Shown here piece after piece: positions 44,973 through 57,000 of a stretch of DNA of 64,000 nt. The position numbers and the translations under genes were made by a program. The notes under the pieces were generated by a model. That model was not told the DNA's origin. It was given only the letters and a program-made list of their open reading frames with translations, and ran no database searches. Each line of letters begins with the position of its first letter. Position 1 is the stretch's first letter. The stretch is from Ailanthus altissimus (Eukaryota > Streptophyta > Magnoliopsida > Sapindales > Simaroubaceae): positions 33,167,001 through 33,231,000 of the forward strand of contig OX327683.1 in the NCBI GenBank assembly GCA_946807835.1. The letters are read 5' to 3'.

Positions 44973-47781
44973 TCATGGCGGAGTCCATTTGCCAGCTTTG
45001 AACTGTTTGTAGAAGCTGGACGTCTTTGAAACAACATAAAAGACTGCAACACATGCCAATGATATAAAGAGAATGAGAAGATAAAACAGAAGCAACAGAT
45101 ATATATTTCTGCGAGATGATGAGAATGCACGCATGTGTGTTTCTGTCATTGTGTGAATTGTGCGAGTAGAAGGAGATAATCATCAAATTGCTTTGTTGAG
45201 AAAATTGACACCTGGGATCCCGGGAATAATGTAGTTTGGATCTTTCAAAATATCATGAAGCTTCCTTTTCGCATTTACTTTGACCCATTTGGAGGAACCT
45301 TTACCTGAAGGATTAAAGCAGGAAGTAATATAAACTTAATCACATAAAATAATTGATTCCTCTTTTACATATTAACATGGAGAGTGAAAAGGCATCAAAA
45401 ACAACTTGGATGAATAAAGAAGACACCAATACAAGTTGCAGCAACCAAGAAAGAGAAAATATTTAAATATAAGCATCACACATCTCCATAAACATAGAAA
45501 TGGCCGATTATATTGTCCCATGCTAACAAAGCAAAATATTAGTATTATGATATGGACTGTTAACTCAGTAAGCATCATCACATCCAGAAGGAGTCTCAAT
45601 ATGCGCTTTGGCACCCATAAATGTGAGTATGTGCAGTTACCAGTGTAGAGAAAAGAAGTGCATTGCAACCAAGTGGCGTTGTTCTCATCTTTAGCACCAG
45701 AAAAACAGCAATGCACATTTGGAAATATTTATGTAATGGATGCTATTATATATAGATATATCCACAGTGACATGATTGGTAATGAGACTTCAATCTCTTA
45801 TCCTAAGTAAGTCAAGCTACTAGAACACGCATTAGACAAGTTTTTCTAAGTGAATTGCTATCAAGGCAAAAAGCTAAAGCAAATCAAAGGAGAAACTGAT
45901 TAGTTGACTTAAGAACTAGTTATCAGTCTTCGCTTAAAAGTAGTCTAACATGATGTTACAAAAGACCAACCAGAAACATGACTTCTATCCACTAAGAGGT
46001 TTGTTTACTAAATTTAGAATTATTAAGTAGTTTTATTGGTGAATGAAACTGAGGAATAGATTCATGAAGACAAGAAGCTACACCATTGAGGGCCAGATGC
46101 AACCAACAAGATAACCCATCATAACTTAAGAAAAATACATTCTCATGATATATTTGTCCTTTCACTAGAATAGCATAAAAGAATTCAAAAATTCTGAAAT
46201 AAAATGTCAAAGAACTGATGGTAGGAAGTTGGCAATGGAATATAAGAGAACATGGTACCTGCAGAGTAATCATAAGTGGAATCACCAGTTCATTCATCCA
46301 CTTCAACACCAATGTTTTCTACATTGGCACCTGCAGTACCCTCTAGGAGATAATGGAGAAGTTTCGTCTTTGGTAGACCAACTCCTGGACCAGCCTGATA
46401 AATCAAAGACAGAGGAAGTACTAGTTCATTATGAAGCTCAATTAGAAAGACAGCAAGTCCTTTCCATGTATTACAAATAAAATACCTTAAAATGAAAAAT
46501 TCAACCAAATAAAAGCCACAAAGAAGTGCTTACCTCATAGTAGAGTTCAACAGCTTCATGAGTGTAATTGTTTTCTTTATCCCATTCCAATGGTGGACAA
46601 CTTTCTGAAAACATGTTTGATAGCTAAGGACATTGCAAACTGCACAAAATTTAAAAGGCAGGGGATGACTTATTGGAAATAGATGAATATATCAGCTTAA
46701 AAATGAAGAAAAAAAAAGGCACTCTAGAAAGGATATCATATCAAGATGAGCAGCAAACATATCAGTCTCGCAGAAGTCGTCAATAAAGTCACTGGACATA
46801 ACTTCTGCATAAAGAAGAAGAACTGGTCAGTGAAGAATATTTTTTTTATCCAAAAATGGCTTCTTCAATCCATAAGTTCTTGAAACACCGCCTTCCCAAT
46901 CTTCAAGCCTCTATTTTCAATAGCAGATATAAGGTCCTTCATTATTGCATTAAAGAAACGAGTGTGAGCCTTTATGTTATCAAACAAAAAACTTATTTCA
47001 TAGAGTCCAATTATCAAACCTTAGCCTCTGTCACAGCCTTGAAAACTTTGGTGTCCCACTCTTCTTGTTCCTGCTTCTTTGAATCAATCTCCACAGCAAG
47101 CTTCTTTAATTCCTTATTATCTGAATCCCGCTCTAGTCCACTTTCAGAAAATGATTTAGCTTCATTCAACAAATTTAACAATAATGATGCTTTAGCTGCT
47201 CGATAATGTGCCTAATCAACATTAAAACATTTGCTCGAACAATTAACCCAACCACACTGTCAAACATGGGTCAAAGGAGAACTTAACATGAAATTTCATA
47301 ACCACCTTAACGTTAGTTGGGCAGAATTTGATTGCCTCCTCAGCATCAGTGAGAGCACGTCTGTAATTTCCTAAAAGTAAATTGACATGGGCTCTATTTG
47401 CATACAAAATTGAAATCTCAGAATCACTCAGAACTTTCTGATTAATTGCCCTCGTATAACAATCGATAGCATCAGAGTAATGTTTTGTACCCTTCTTGAC
47501 ATACTCATTCCCTTTTTCTTGTAAAGCCAATTAAAGAGCAATAAACAAGAAAGATTATATCATTTTCTCCCAAGTAATTCATCACATACGTCTAATATAA
47601 CACGTCTTGCACATGTTTGATGAAATGCCAGAATGAAATAAGTAACAGTTAGGGAGGGAGAAAGAAGGAAAAAGACCTTCAGCTCAATAGCAGCGGATTC
47701 TTTAAGAGTGGAAATAGCTTCAAGATTAGCTATCTCGCTTTCGGTCTTGGGTTCTGAGCCTGCGTCCATCCATAGCGCCAT
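44973..47781 (-). pseudogene. TTC4/TPR2-type Hsp70-Hsp90 co-chaperone, disabled
   Basis: Eight exons are recognisable on the minus strand: 47677-47781, 47306-47517, 47020-47211, 46737-46936, 46534-46614, 46259-46394, 45212-45304 and 44973-45043. They carry the N-terminal TPR block (EKGNEYVKKG, YANRAHVNLLLGNYRRALTD, AHYRAAKASLLLN) and the C-terminal wheel-like domain (GKGSSKWVKVNAKRKLHDIL, KTSSFYKQFKAGKWTPP). The family length is near 360 residues. Lesions: exons 1 and 2 join out of phase by one base at the only canonical sites; exon 4 lacks one base after LMD; TGA replaces the Trp expected after ILH; a second TGA follows VEVDE in exon 6. Intact family members link Hsp90 to Hsp70 clients. Sequencing error is possible but would have to occur four times. 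Confidence 0.85.
46615..46736 (-). other. U12-type AT-AC intron in the TTC4 remnant
   Basis: Between HLDM and MFSESCPPLEWD the minus strand begins ATATCCTTTC (46736 downward), contains the branch-site-like TCCTTAGC (46630-46623) about ten bases from the end, and ends AC at 46615. No GT-AG alternative keeps the frame. These are the three hallmarks of minor-spliceosome AT-AC introns. Confidence 0.85.
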
Positions 47782-50700
47782 TTTCTCCGTTTGCTATTTT
47801 GCCGCAGAGACTGAGAATTCACACGCGCTTATTATTACTATTTTGAGTGTTAGAATAATCAATCAAGATCTTCGCCACCGGCCGTGCACAAGCGCAATCT
47901 AAAAGTAATGTGATACTTCAAAGGCACCATTTTTAAATTTTCTTTATATATTTTAAGTACTGCTAATACAAGTAAAGGATTAATTTTCTTCTTTCTTTTT
48001 TAAAATAAAACTTGTCAAAAACATTTTAAATACTCAAAATCCTATTTATAGTTTATTATTACAATAAATAAAGAATTTTTTTAAGATGAATAAATATTAA
48101 ACAAGTATTCGATATTTCTTTTAGCAAATAACACATATGCGTATCTATAAATTAAATGTAAATGTATTTGTTAAAATTCACCATGTAACAGTGAAGACTA
48201 AAGAGCATTTGAGTTGAGTCTTCTCAATGCAAACTACTAATCTTTTGACTGTCCAAGCCCAGCTAAGTACGAGTAACTGTTTAACTAGCATTTCCTTGCT
48301 CGTCATTTCATTGTAGCAAAAAAATTCTCGGGCCTCAAGCATTTGACACCCAGACTAATTCCCAATAAATTGGAACAAGATGAATCTGCATATAGAGTCC
48401 GAGTCGTCTATCCATAACCAGTTTAGTTTTATACAATACTCTGCTGATACAGTGCAGCTCTACATACACTGCAACGAAAACAATAAGTGCAGTGAAAGAA
48501 TTGTTACACTATCAGATGGTAAAATCTGACACATGAAAAAAATAACAGCAACGGACTCCGTGCATTGTGGTGCTGTTCTTTAACCAGCAACGCTGTTTGT
48601 AAGGCTGAGAAATCAGTTCCGATTCGGAAGACCCAAAACAAGCCCTTGCAATTTCAGGGACACCCTCTTCTTACATTCATCAGCTAGTGCCTATTAGTAC
48701 TAGATCATTTATTTGCTGCTTAAATACTACGTCATTTATATATAAATTTTTTATATTTATGTATTTATATTTAAAATTATCAAATAAATTGATAATTAAA
48801 ATAAATAAGAAAATACATATCATAAGATAATTAAATAGTTATACATTTAATATACTAATTTTGTTTCTTTCACCCTCGCGTATTGCTTTCGCTTGCTTTG
48901 CCGCTGGTTTGTTTTCTACGAAGGTAAAACAAATGAAAATGATGAACATTTAGATTAATTGCTGGATTTAGTAAGGATTAATTGCTCTGAATGTTTAGCG
49001 TATTTGCTTGAATGATTTACTAGACTGATTTCAAACAAAAAAATAAATAAATGCTGTTACCAAAAAAAAACCCCTTAAACATTTTTGTAAAAATGAGTTT
49101 TAGAGATTTATCTCAAATTCGTTTACTCGGTAAAAATTGAATTTGAATTAATTGGCTTTAATCTTCTTTTCTATTTTCAATTCCAAACACTTATATCTCC
49201 CAATAAGAAACTAGGTAAAGAAATTATAATAGTGTCACCTTCTCACTCTCACCTTTTCCATCTTTTTATTAGTGTGGCTACAATTCTGTTTCTTTTCTTT
49301 ATAGAAGCGTCATGTTAGGGTCTGGGTTTTAAAATTTGTCCGACTAATAAAAAGATTAAAACTCTATAGCTTTCTAAGTACAACTTATAAATTAGTTCTA
49401 ATCATCTCGTAATTAATTAATTTTTTTTTATAAACTTCTGACTACTTTACTAAAACTTAAAACTGCACTCCACTTGATACATATAATAAATAAATCTAAT
49501 TTTAACTAAAAAAATTTGATTGAATTAGACTTAGGCCTTAATTAATAATAACTACTTAATTAACATTTTTATATGATGTTTTAATTAAAATTTTGTGTAT
49601 GAAAAAATGTATTGCCCGACTAATTTCAGTCTTTTTTGCTCTATTTTCATTAGTTTATTTGTTTCTTGATCAGACATTTTAATTATTTATCTTTGTTTGA
49701 GTCAAATTAAATATACGCTTCGCAGTCAAACATTTCCAAATTGTATAGAATTATTAATGGATTTTTGTGGTTAACTTTTAATAAAAAAAAATTTGGGTGA
49801 AATTCACAGTTAATTTAAGTAAAATTCCCAGTTAACTCATCAATTTTTTGAAAGTTTAACTGTAATATAATTTAGAAAATCAGTAATATTATAATGTAAG
49901 TCTTTTGATAAAAAATCAGAAAAATTAGATGTTACACAAAAATAAAATAAGTTTATTATGACTCACTTAAATCTACTATTCTCTTATAAAGATAATATAT
50001 TAATTCCTTAAAATGAAACTACCCCTTAAGAAGATTATTACACTATCCTTAAATGAAAAAATTTATTCATATATAAGAGAAAATACTTAATTTCTCGTAA
50101 AAAAAATATCTACCCTCTCACAAAAAAGAATACTTATCTCTTTCCCCACATAAAAAGATAATACAACGCAGCACACAATACAACCATCCCAAAATACATC
50201 TAGCACTGTCATTGTAACCCTGAACAAAGCCAATATCAAAATAAAAGCTTTATCAAATAGTGCTCGTTCAATACTAGAGAGTCGCGGGAGAAGTGTCCCC
50301 ACCGACAAGAGTTGCTTCAGAGTTGGTTTCTGGGGATTGTACTCTGTGAAGTGTGAACAGAAAAGTCAAAGTGTTGAGCTTCTGGAGGATTGCCGTTCTG
50401 ATTTTTTTGCGAAAATGAGCACGTATGGGATTCAATCCATGACACAAGAATATTAAGAGAGATAATTATAAAAACAATTATAACAAAAAGAAATATTGGC
50501 ATTAAATTAAGAAAAATAACGTTGATATATAAGCTAGTATCTGTATATTGAGCTACAACATCCTCAATCATATAGGAAATCGTCATAAAACAAACACTTA
50601 TCGACGTCTCTTGTCATTCAAATGTGCAAGTGCCGTCTTTCTCTATTAAATGTTGTCCAATTCTTTAATTAATCAGAACTGTAAACATTAACTTTTTTAA

Positions 50701-51753
50701 ATATATATATATATATAAATTAGAGCAAATATTTATAATAAAAAAAAAGAATAAAAAATTGAAAATAAGTATGTATTTAACTTGTTTCGTTTTCAAGTAC
50801 CAATCTTACAAAGCAACTCATGTTTATAATCAAAAGGGAATTGCATGCAAGTTTAGAAGTCGCCATTTGACAAATAAATCAATTAATCAAATGCCAAGTG
50901 ACATTAAGGTGGAAGGAGTGAAGAGACAAATATTATAACACTATTCAAATTTTCAGTTCTTATTTAAATCTGACCTCATGTAGCCAAATATATAGCTTGC
51001 CGATTAAACTTCAAAAAAAGCGTTGCATTGATATGCACGTTCCTTTATAAACTTGAATTATTAAGACCATTAAAGCTGCCATGAATTCAGCAGGAGCAAT
51101 TCTGCTTTTATTTCATAATTTTTGGTCAATAAAGAGACTAACCAAGTATTTGTCTGAATGTGAGTTAATATGGAAGAAGACACTTGCATAAAAGAACCAG
51201 CACCTTTTCCCTTCAACAAACACCATGCAGAAGTCTCAGCCTTTTAATTAACCACCGATGAAGACTGCAAGAGTCCGAAAGTTAAAAACATGAAATGTAA
51301 AATAATAGTAACCATATTCCATTTTCTAGAAGCAAAGACTACCTCTAATCAGTGGACCCATAATGAAAAGCACCTATCTTTTGAAGTCCGTGGCTTTTGA
51401 ATTGATATCATAAGCAAATCAAACAAAGAACAGTCAACAAAGACAAGTCAAGCAACAAACTCAGAATTAAATTGCAGGGATACTAACACTGCGAGATAAT
51501 CAATTTTCATATTTTCAATTAAGTAAAAAGGTAATAATATAATTAAATTTGATCAAAAAAATAATTTGTGCTGACCTCAGGGGTGACAGTGTTAATACCC
51601 CAACTGCATTCACATTCTGTCCTTCGCCTCTTCATCGAATTCTTATCCAAAACAACAAAAGGATATTCTGGATCAAGAAGAAGCAACTACAATCACGAAG
51701 ACATCAGTACACAAAACACTTCACATTCTCATTTTGTCATATGTTATTCCTAA
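47782..51753. other. intergenic region with no firm gene
   Basis: The DNA is mostly AT-rich. Three stretches are less so. 47782-47905 is the presumptive promoter of the TTC4 remnant. 48360-48700 includes an orphan coding-like exon, listed separately. 50087-50590 on the minus strand has an open frame with a strongly hydrophobic segment (LMPIFLFVIIVFIIISLNIL) that then shifts frame; no family was recognised. 51300-51750 is moderately complex and may be ancestral flanking DNA of the nested elements. Confidence 0.4.
48613..48683 (-). other. possible orphan terminal exon
   Basis: After a TAG acceptor-like site the minus strand reads DECKKRVSLKLQGLVLGLPN, then two more residues and TGA. The composition is coding-like and GC-richer than the surroundings. 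No upstream exons were identified and the family is not recognised, so this may be a relic. Confidence 0.22.
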
Positions 51754-51965
51754 TGTTAAAAAAAATTAAAAAATAAAAAAAATTATAAAATTATATTGTT
51801 ATTATAATATTATATATTAAAATGTTATAGAGACAGCTTTTATATAAATTTTAGGTTAACATAAATAATAAAATATAGCTACATAAAAAAAAATTAAATA
51901 TAACCTATTAATTATAAAATATATATGGTAAATGATTAATATATTGATATTCTATATCTTTAATA
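51754..51965 (-). repeat. 3' LTR of the short LTR element
   Basis: It matches 53090-53331, for example TTATATTGTTATTATAATAT and GAGACAGC.TTTATATAA. It is about 30 bases shorter and more diverged in the A-rich first part. Confidence 0.75.
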
Positions 51966-52049
51966 TCCTTCCTCAAACTCAAATAAAAGCTTGAGTTTGA
52001 AAAAAAATATTTTTTATTATAATGGTAGGCATTGAAAAAATCAATCATT

Positions 52050-52250
52050 TGCGGATGCAGACGCGTTGAATGAAACTTGAAATAAACTGTTGCGAGTGTA
52101 AGTGCGTTGCCAACCACTGCGCGTGCAAACGCGTTGATAAAGAAACAGAAAATCAACCGTTGCGAGTGCAAGTGCGTTGTCAACCACTGCAAGTGCAATC
52201 GCGTTGATAGAGAAAAATCAACTGCTGCGAGTGCAAGTGTGTTGAGAGAT
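52050..52250. repeat. three tandem units of about 65-70 bp inside the short LTR element
   Basis: Units start near 52050, 52117 and 52187. Each contains GTGCAA.CGCGTTGA followed by TGCGAGTGCAAGTGCGTTG. The first two are joined to the next by CAACCACTGC. Confidence 0.8.
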
Positions 52251-53089
52251 TATTCTACCAATTTATTTGAAAATTGTAAAAATAAAAAAGGAAATAAAAA
52301 CCGATAAAAATAAAAAATTACAAAATGACCCAAAACTTAGATAAACTGTAAACTATCCATATAACTTTGAAAAGTTTAAAAAAAGACCCCTATTATAAAT
52401 TGGATCACCGAAATTTTAAAAAGGAGACCTGAGACTGATAGATCCAGCGGATGGGAGTTGAATGGAGCTGACAGTGAGAAGCAACTCGTCAAAAAATGAC
52501 GGAGATCTAAGGTGGACGGTGGCGGATGGCAACTCTATTCAGAGGCGCGTGGAGACGCGTGCAGCTTCGGATCAACAAGATTCCGGTGTCGTTGGAATCT
52601 CCAGTTGATTCTGAGTGCAGTCGTCTAGGCGGTGCATGCTAATATACCGAAAATCAGTCGAAATCTAAGGCTAACAGTAACGGTGATAGAGAGTTTGGTC
52701 GACGCGTGAAGGAGCGTGCGACGGCGGAGAAGCTTGATTCCGAAGGGATTCAACTGGCCGGCAGCGTATGAACTTTTTAGGTTGGGTGGTGTTGATTACG
52801 GCGAACTCCGACGAACTTCCGGTGAAACTCCGGGATCTGAAGTGACAGTGGGCGGTGACAGTGGTGTTCCAGCGGTCACAGACATCGGATCGGCGCATCA
52901 TCGACAGCGTTGAAACGGCCGAAGGATTCTGAGTAATTGGAGATGGGCGGTGACTAAGACGACAAGATTTTAAAATTTTTCGATGACTTTTCGAAAAACT
53001 TCGATAGATTCCATCGGGTTTTGAAAAAAATTTCTGGCAAATCTCTAGCTAAATAAAATGATAGTGAAGAAACCAAAACTCTGATACCA

Positions 53090-53331
53090 TGTTAGAAAAG
53101 ACAAAATATAAAAAAAAAATAACAAAAATAATAAAGAGAAACTGTAAAACTTAAAAGATTATATTGTTATTATAATATTATGTATTACAATGTTACAGAG
53201 ACAGCCTTTATATAAGATTTAGGTTAACATAAATAAGGAAATATAAATACATAAAAGGAAATTAAATAACCTATTAATTATAAAATATGTAAGGTAGGTG
53301 ATTAATATATTGATATTTTATATCTTTAATA
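53090..53331 (-). repeat. 5' LTR of the short LTR element
   Basis: This is the partner of 51754-51965. It starts TGTTAGAAAAG on the plus strand next to the primer-binding site at 53080-53091. Confidence 0.75.
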
Positions 53332-53462
53332 CTAAAATATCTGCACACAAAGAAGCAGAAGCTAAGAAAATTGGAAAACCAGTTTAATTTCTTCCTCTTC
53401 CTCAATGGACTACCATTACAACAGCAGCAGCCCATGCAACTGGATGGAAATTCAGTGCAATG

Positions 53463-53882
53463 TGTTGGTAGCTGGCACCGTGTGCCAGCTACAAAATTGC
53501 TGGCACACGGTGCCAACAATTATGTCATGGTGGACAACTATTTTTTGGCTGTCCACCATGCTAAACTCTCTCTATAAATTTCTAGGGAGAGTTTAGCAAT
53601 TCATTTTTATAATGCAAATTAGAGAGAGTTTCAAAAGTTTTGAGAAATTTTTTGAGTGATTTGAGATAATTAGGTGTATTGAGGTTTTGAGTTGTAAGAC
53701 TAAAACATTATAATACTTGTATTCTCCATTTCTAATAGTAAGAGATTCTTCTGTCTTCGCCTGTGGACGTAGGCTAAAAGCCGAACCACGTAAACTCTTG
53801 TGTTTGGTCTTATTTTTATTTTTATTATTTTTTTTAATTTCGCTTTAGCTGTGACCCCGCATCACCCCTCAAATTTTTAACA
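53463..53882 (+). repeat. 5' LTR of Copia element 2, with serial hairpins
   Basis: There are three perfect inverted repeats in a row: 53469-53478 with 53482-53491 (TAGCTGGCAC), 53526-53536 with 53550-53560 (CATGGTGGACA) and 53560-53570 with 53587-53597 (GCTAAACTCTC). The loop of the third contains CTATAAAT, the likely TATA box. Confidence 0.88.
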
Positions 53883-53885
53883 AGT

Positions 53886-53896
53886 GGTATCAGAGT
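53886..53896 (+). other. primer-binding site of Copia element 2
   Basis: TGGTATCAGAG, matching initiator-Met tRNA, begins three bases after the 5' LTR. Confidence 0.87.
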
Positions 53897-53915
53897 TTCT
53901 GGTTGAATGAGGTCA

Positions 53916-53989
53916 CTATTTACGTATACAGTTACTGTTTATACGTACGGATACTGTTCATATGTATAGATACTATTTACATAAAACAG
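53916..53989 (+). repeat. four 19-bp tandem units in the untranslated leader
   Basis: Units begin at 53916, 53935, 53954 and 53973 (the last is incomplete). The consensus is close to CTGTTTATAYGTATAGATA. They lie between the primer-binding site and gag. Confidence 0.75.
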
Positions 53990-54030
53990 TGGGAGCCGAT
54001 CCTAGCAGAAACAGTTCGTGGTGAAAAGTA

Positions 54031-57000
54031 ATGGCAGCAAAATATGAAGTTGAGAAGTTCAATGGAGGTAATTTCACATTGTGGAAAATGAAAATAAAGG
54101 CGATTTTAAGGAAAAACAAGTGCTTAGAAGCAATTGATGAAAGGCCCGTTGGTATCACTAATGATATCAAGTGGAATGAGATTGACAGTAATGCAATTGC
54201 TGATCTGCATCTAGCACTTGCTGATAATGTGTTATCTAGTGTGGCGAAAAAGAAGACAACAAAAGAGATCTGGGATACTCTCATAAAATTGTATGAGATC
54301 AAATCTTTGCACAACAAGATCTTCTTAAAAAGGAGATTGTATATTATTCGAATGGCAGAATCCACTTTAGTGACAGAGCACATCAATATGTTAAATACTC
54401 TATTTTTCCAACTCACTTCCTTGGGGCATAAAATAGAGGCAAGTGAACGTGTGGAGATTTTACTTCAAAGCCTATCAGATTCGTATGATCAACTCATCAT
54501 CAATTTGACGAATAATATTCTAACGGACTTCTTAGTCTTCGATGATGTTACAGCTGCTGTACTGGAAGAAGAACGAAGATAAAAAAATAAAGAAGACAAA
54601 TAAGAATATTCGCAGCAAGCAGAAGCTTTGACAATGATGAGACGTAGATTAACAGACCGTGACCCAGTAGGAGTCAAAATCATGGTAGACCAAAATTCAG
54701 AAGTAAGAAGAACGTCAAGTGCTACCATTGTGGCAAGAAATGCCATCTGAAGAAGGATTGCTGGGGATTAAAGAAAAGTGCAGAGGACAAACCGCAAGGG
54801 AATATTGCAAGCACCTCAAATGATGGTGAAATTTTATACAGCGAAGCAGCAATAGTTGTTGAAAGCAAAAAATGATTCTCTGATGTATGACTCATGGATT
54901 CTGGAGCTACATAGCACATGACCTCTAAAAGAGAATGGTTCCATCAATATGAACCTACCTCTGAAGGATCTGTATATATGGGGAACGATCATGCTTTGAA
55001 AATCACTAGAATATGATCTATCAAGATGAAGATGTACGATGGTACTGTTCATATTATCCAGGAGGTACGACATGTGAAAGGCCTCAAGAAGAATCTTTTG
55101 TCATTGGGGTAATTAAATAACACTGGGTGTAAGACCCAAATTAAAAATGGGACAATGAAAATTCTCAAAGGCGCGCTTGTAGTAATGAAGGCAGAAAAGG
55201 TTGCTGCAAATTTGTACATGCTTAATGGAGAAACACTGTAGGAAGGAGATGCATCTGTTGCATCAACTAGTTCAGTAGAAGAGTCAACGATAATGTGGCA
55301 TCGCAAACTGGGCCATATGTCGGAACGAGGTTTGAAGATTCTCTCTGATCAAAATTTACTTCCAGAGCTCAAATCGGTTCATTTACCTTTCTGTGAGCAC
55401 TGTGTCACAAGTAAGCAGCATATATTAAAGTTCAGTATATCCAGTTCTAGAATTGATCCACTCTGATGTTCGGCAAGCACCGGTGATGTCCTTAAGGGAA
55501 GCGAGATATTTTGTATCATTCATAGATGATTACTCCAGGAGATGTTCGGTGTATCCAATCAATAAGAAGTCATATGTGTTTGAAGCTTTCAGAATATTCA
55601 GAGTGCGGGTAAAACTTGAATCAGAAAAGAAGATCAAGTGTTTAAGGACAGATAATGGAGGAGAATATACTGGTAAGGATTTTATTGCATTCTGTCAACA
55701 AGAAGGCATCAAGCAATAATTCAGCACAGCTTACACGCCTCAACAGAATGGAGTAGCAGAGCAAATGAACAGAACCTTGTTGAAGAGAACAAGAGCTATA
55801 TTGAGAACTACATGTTTAGCCAAGGCATTTTAGGCAGAAGCAGTCAAAACCGCATGTTATATGGTAAATCGGTCACCATCAACAGCAATCGAGTTGAAGA
55901 TACCGATGGAGATGTGGACTGGGAAACCAGTTGATTATTCTCGCCTTCATACATTTGAAAGTCTTGTGTACGTGATGTATAATCCCCAAGAAACAACGAA
56001 GTTGGATTCAAAATCCAGAAAATGCCTTTTCTTGGGATATGCTGATAGAGTCAAGAGGTATCGCCTGTGGGATCCCACTACCTACAAGGTCGTCATCAAC
56101 AGAGATGTGATATTTGCAGAAGATAAACTGCAAAGGAATGATAAAGATGATAGCACAGTGAAGGAATATTCATAGACTACAACGATACAAATGAAAAATA
56201 ATCATGTACAAGAAGATTCAGATTCTTCTGAAGCAGCACCAGAGCATGAAGAACAAGAACTAGTAGAGTTTGAGGCTACAGATGATCGTCGATCAACTTG
56301 TGAGAGACGACCATCATCATGGCACTCGGAGTATGTCATGGAGGCTCATGTTGTATACTATCTTCTAACAGAGGATGGAGAGCCAACAACTTTCCAAGAG
56401 ACTTCTAAAAGTCAAGATGTTTCTCTATGGATAACAGCAATGCAAGAAGAAATTAAAGCCTTGCATAAGAATAAAACATGGGAGCTGGTTGCACTACCAC
56501 GTGGAAGAAAAGCCATTGGTAACAAATGGATCTATAAGATCAAATGGGATGGCAATGACCAAGTGGAGCGGTATCGTGCGAGATTGGTGGTGAAAGGTTA
56601 TACTCAGAAAGAAGGTATTGATTTTAATGAGATATTTTCCCTTGTGGTTCGACTCACGACAGTCAGAATAGTCTTGGTAATGTGTGCTACATTTGACTTA
56701 CATCTAAAGCAGCTAGATGTGAAGACAGATTTTCTTCATAGAGATCTTGAAGAAGAAATTTATATGCTCCAACCAAAAGGTTTTAAGGAAGAAGGAAAAG
56801 AGACCTTGGTTTGCAGGTTGAACAAATTTCTGTATGGTCTCACACAGGCGCCGAGATGTTGGTACAAGAGATTTGATTCCTATATCATCAGCTTTAGATA
56901 CAACAGACTTAGTTCAGACCATTGTACATACTACAAAAGGTTTAAAGATGATAATGATTTCATTATTTTGCTGTTGGATGACATGTTGGTTGCAGGCTCC

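Larger units (their letters stand above)
51754..53331 (-). mobile_element. short non-autonomous LTR element (TRIM/LARD-like)
   Basis: Terminal direct repeats 51754-51965 and 53090-53331 bracket about 1.1 kb with no retroelement domain. At the right end, next to the repeat, the minus strand reads ATGGTATCAGAG, a primer-binding site for initiator-Met tRNA. Next to the left repeat the minus strand has a purine tract (GAGTTTGAGGAAGGA). Both fix the orientation as minus. The flanking CTAA on each side is a plausible target duplication. The internal part has three tandem units of about 65-70 bp. Confidence 0.78.

Noticed and set aside
52050..52250. Regularly spaced repeats resembling an array
   Set aside because: Units of 65-70 bp are directly joined with no unique spacers, inside an LTR element in a plant genome; not CRISPR.
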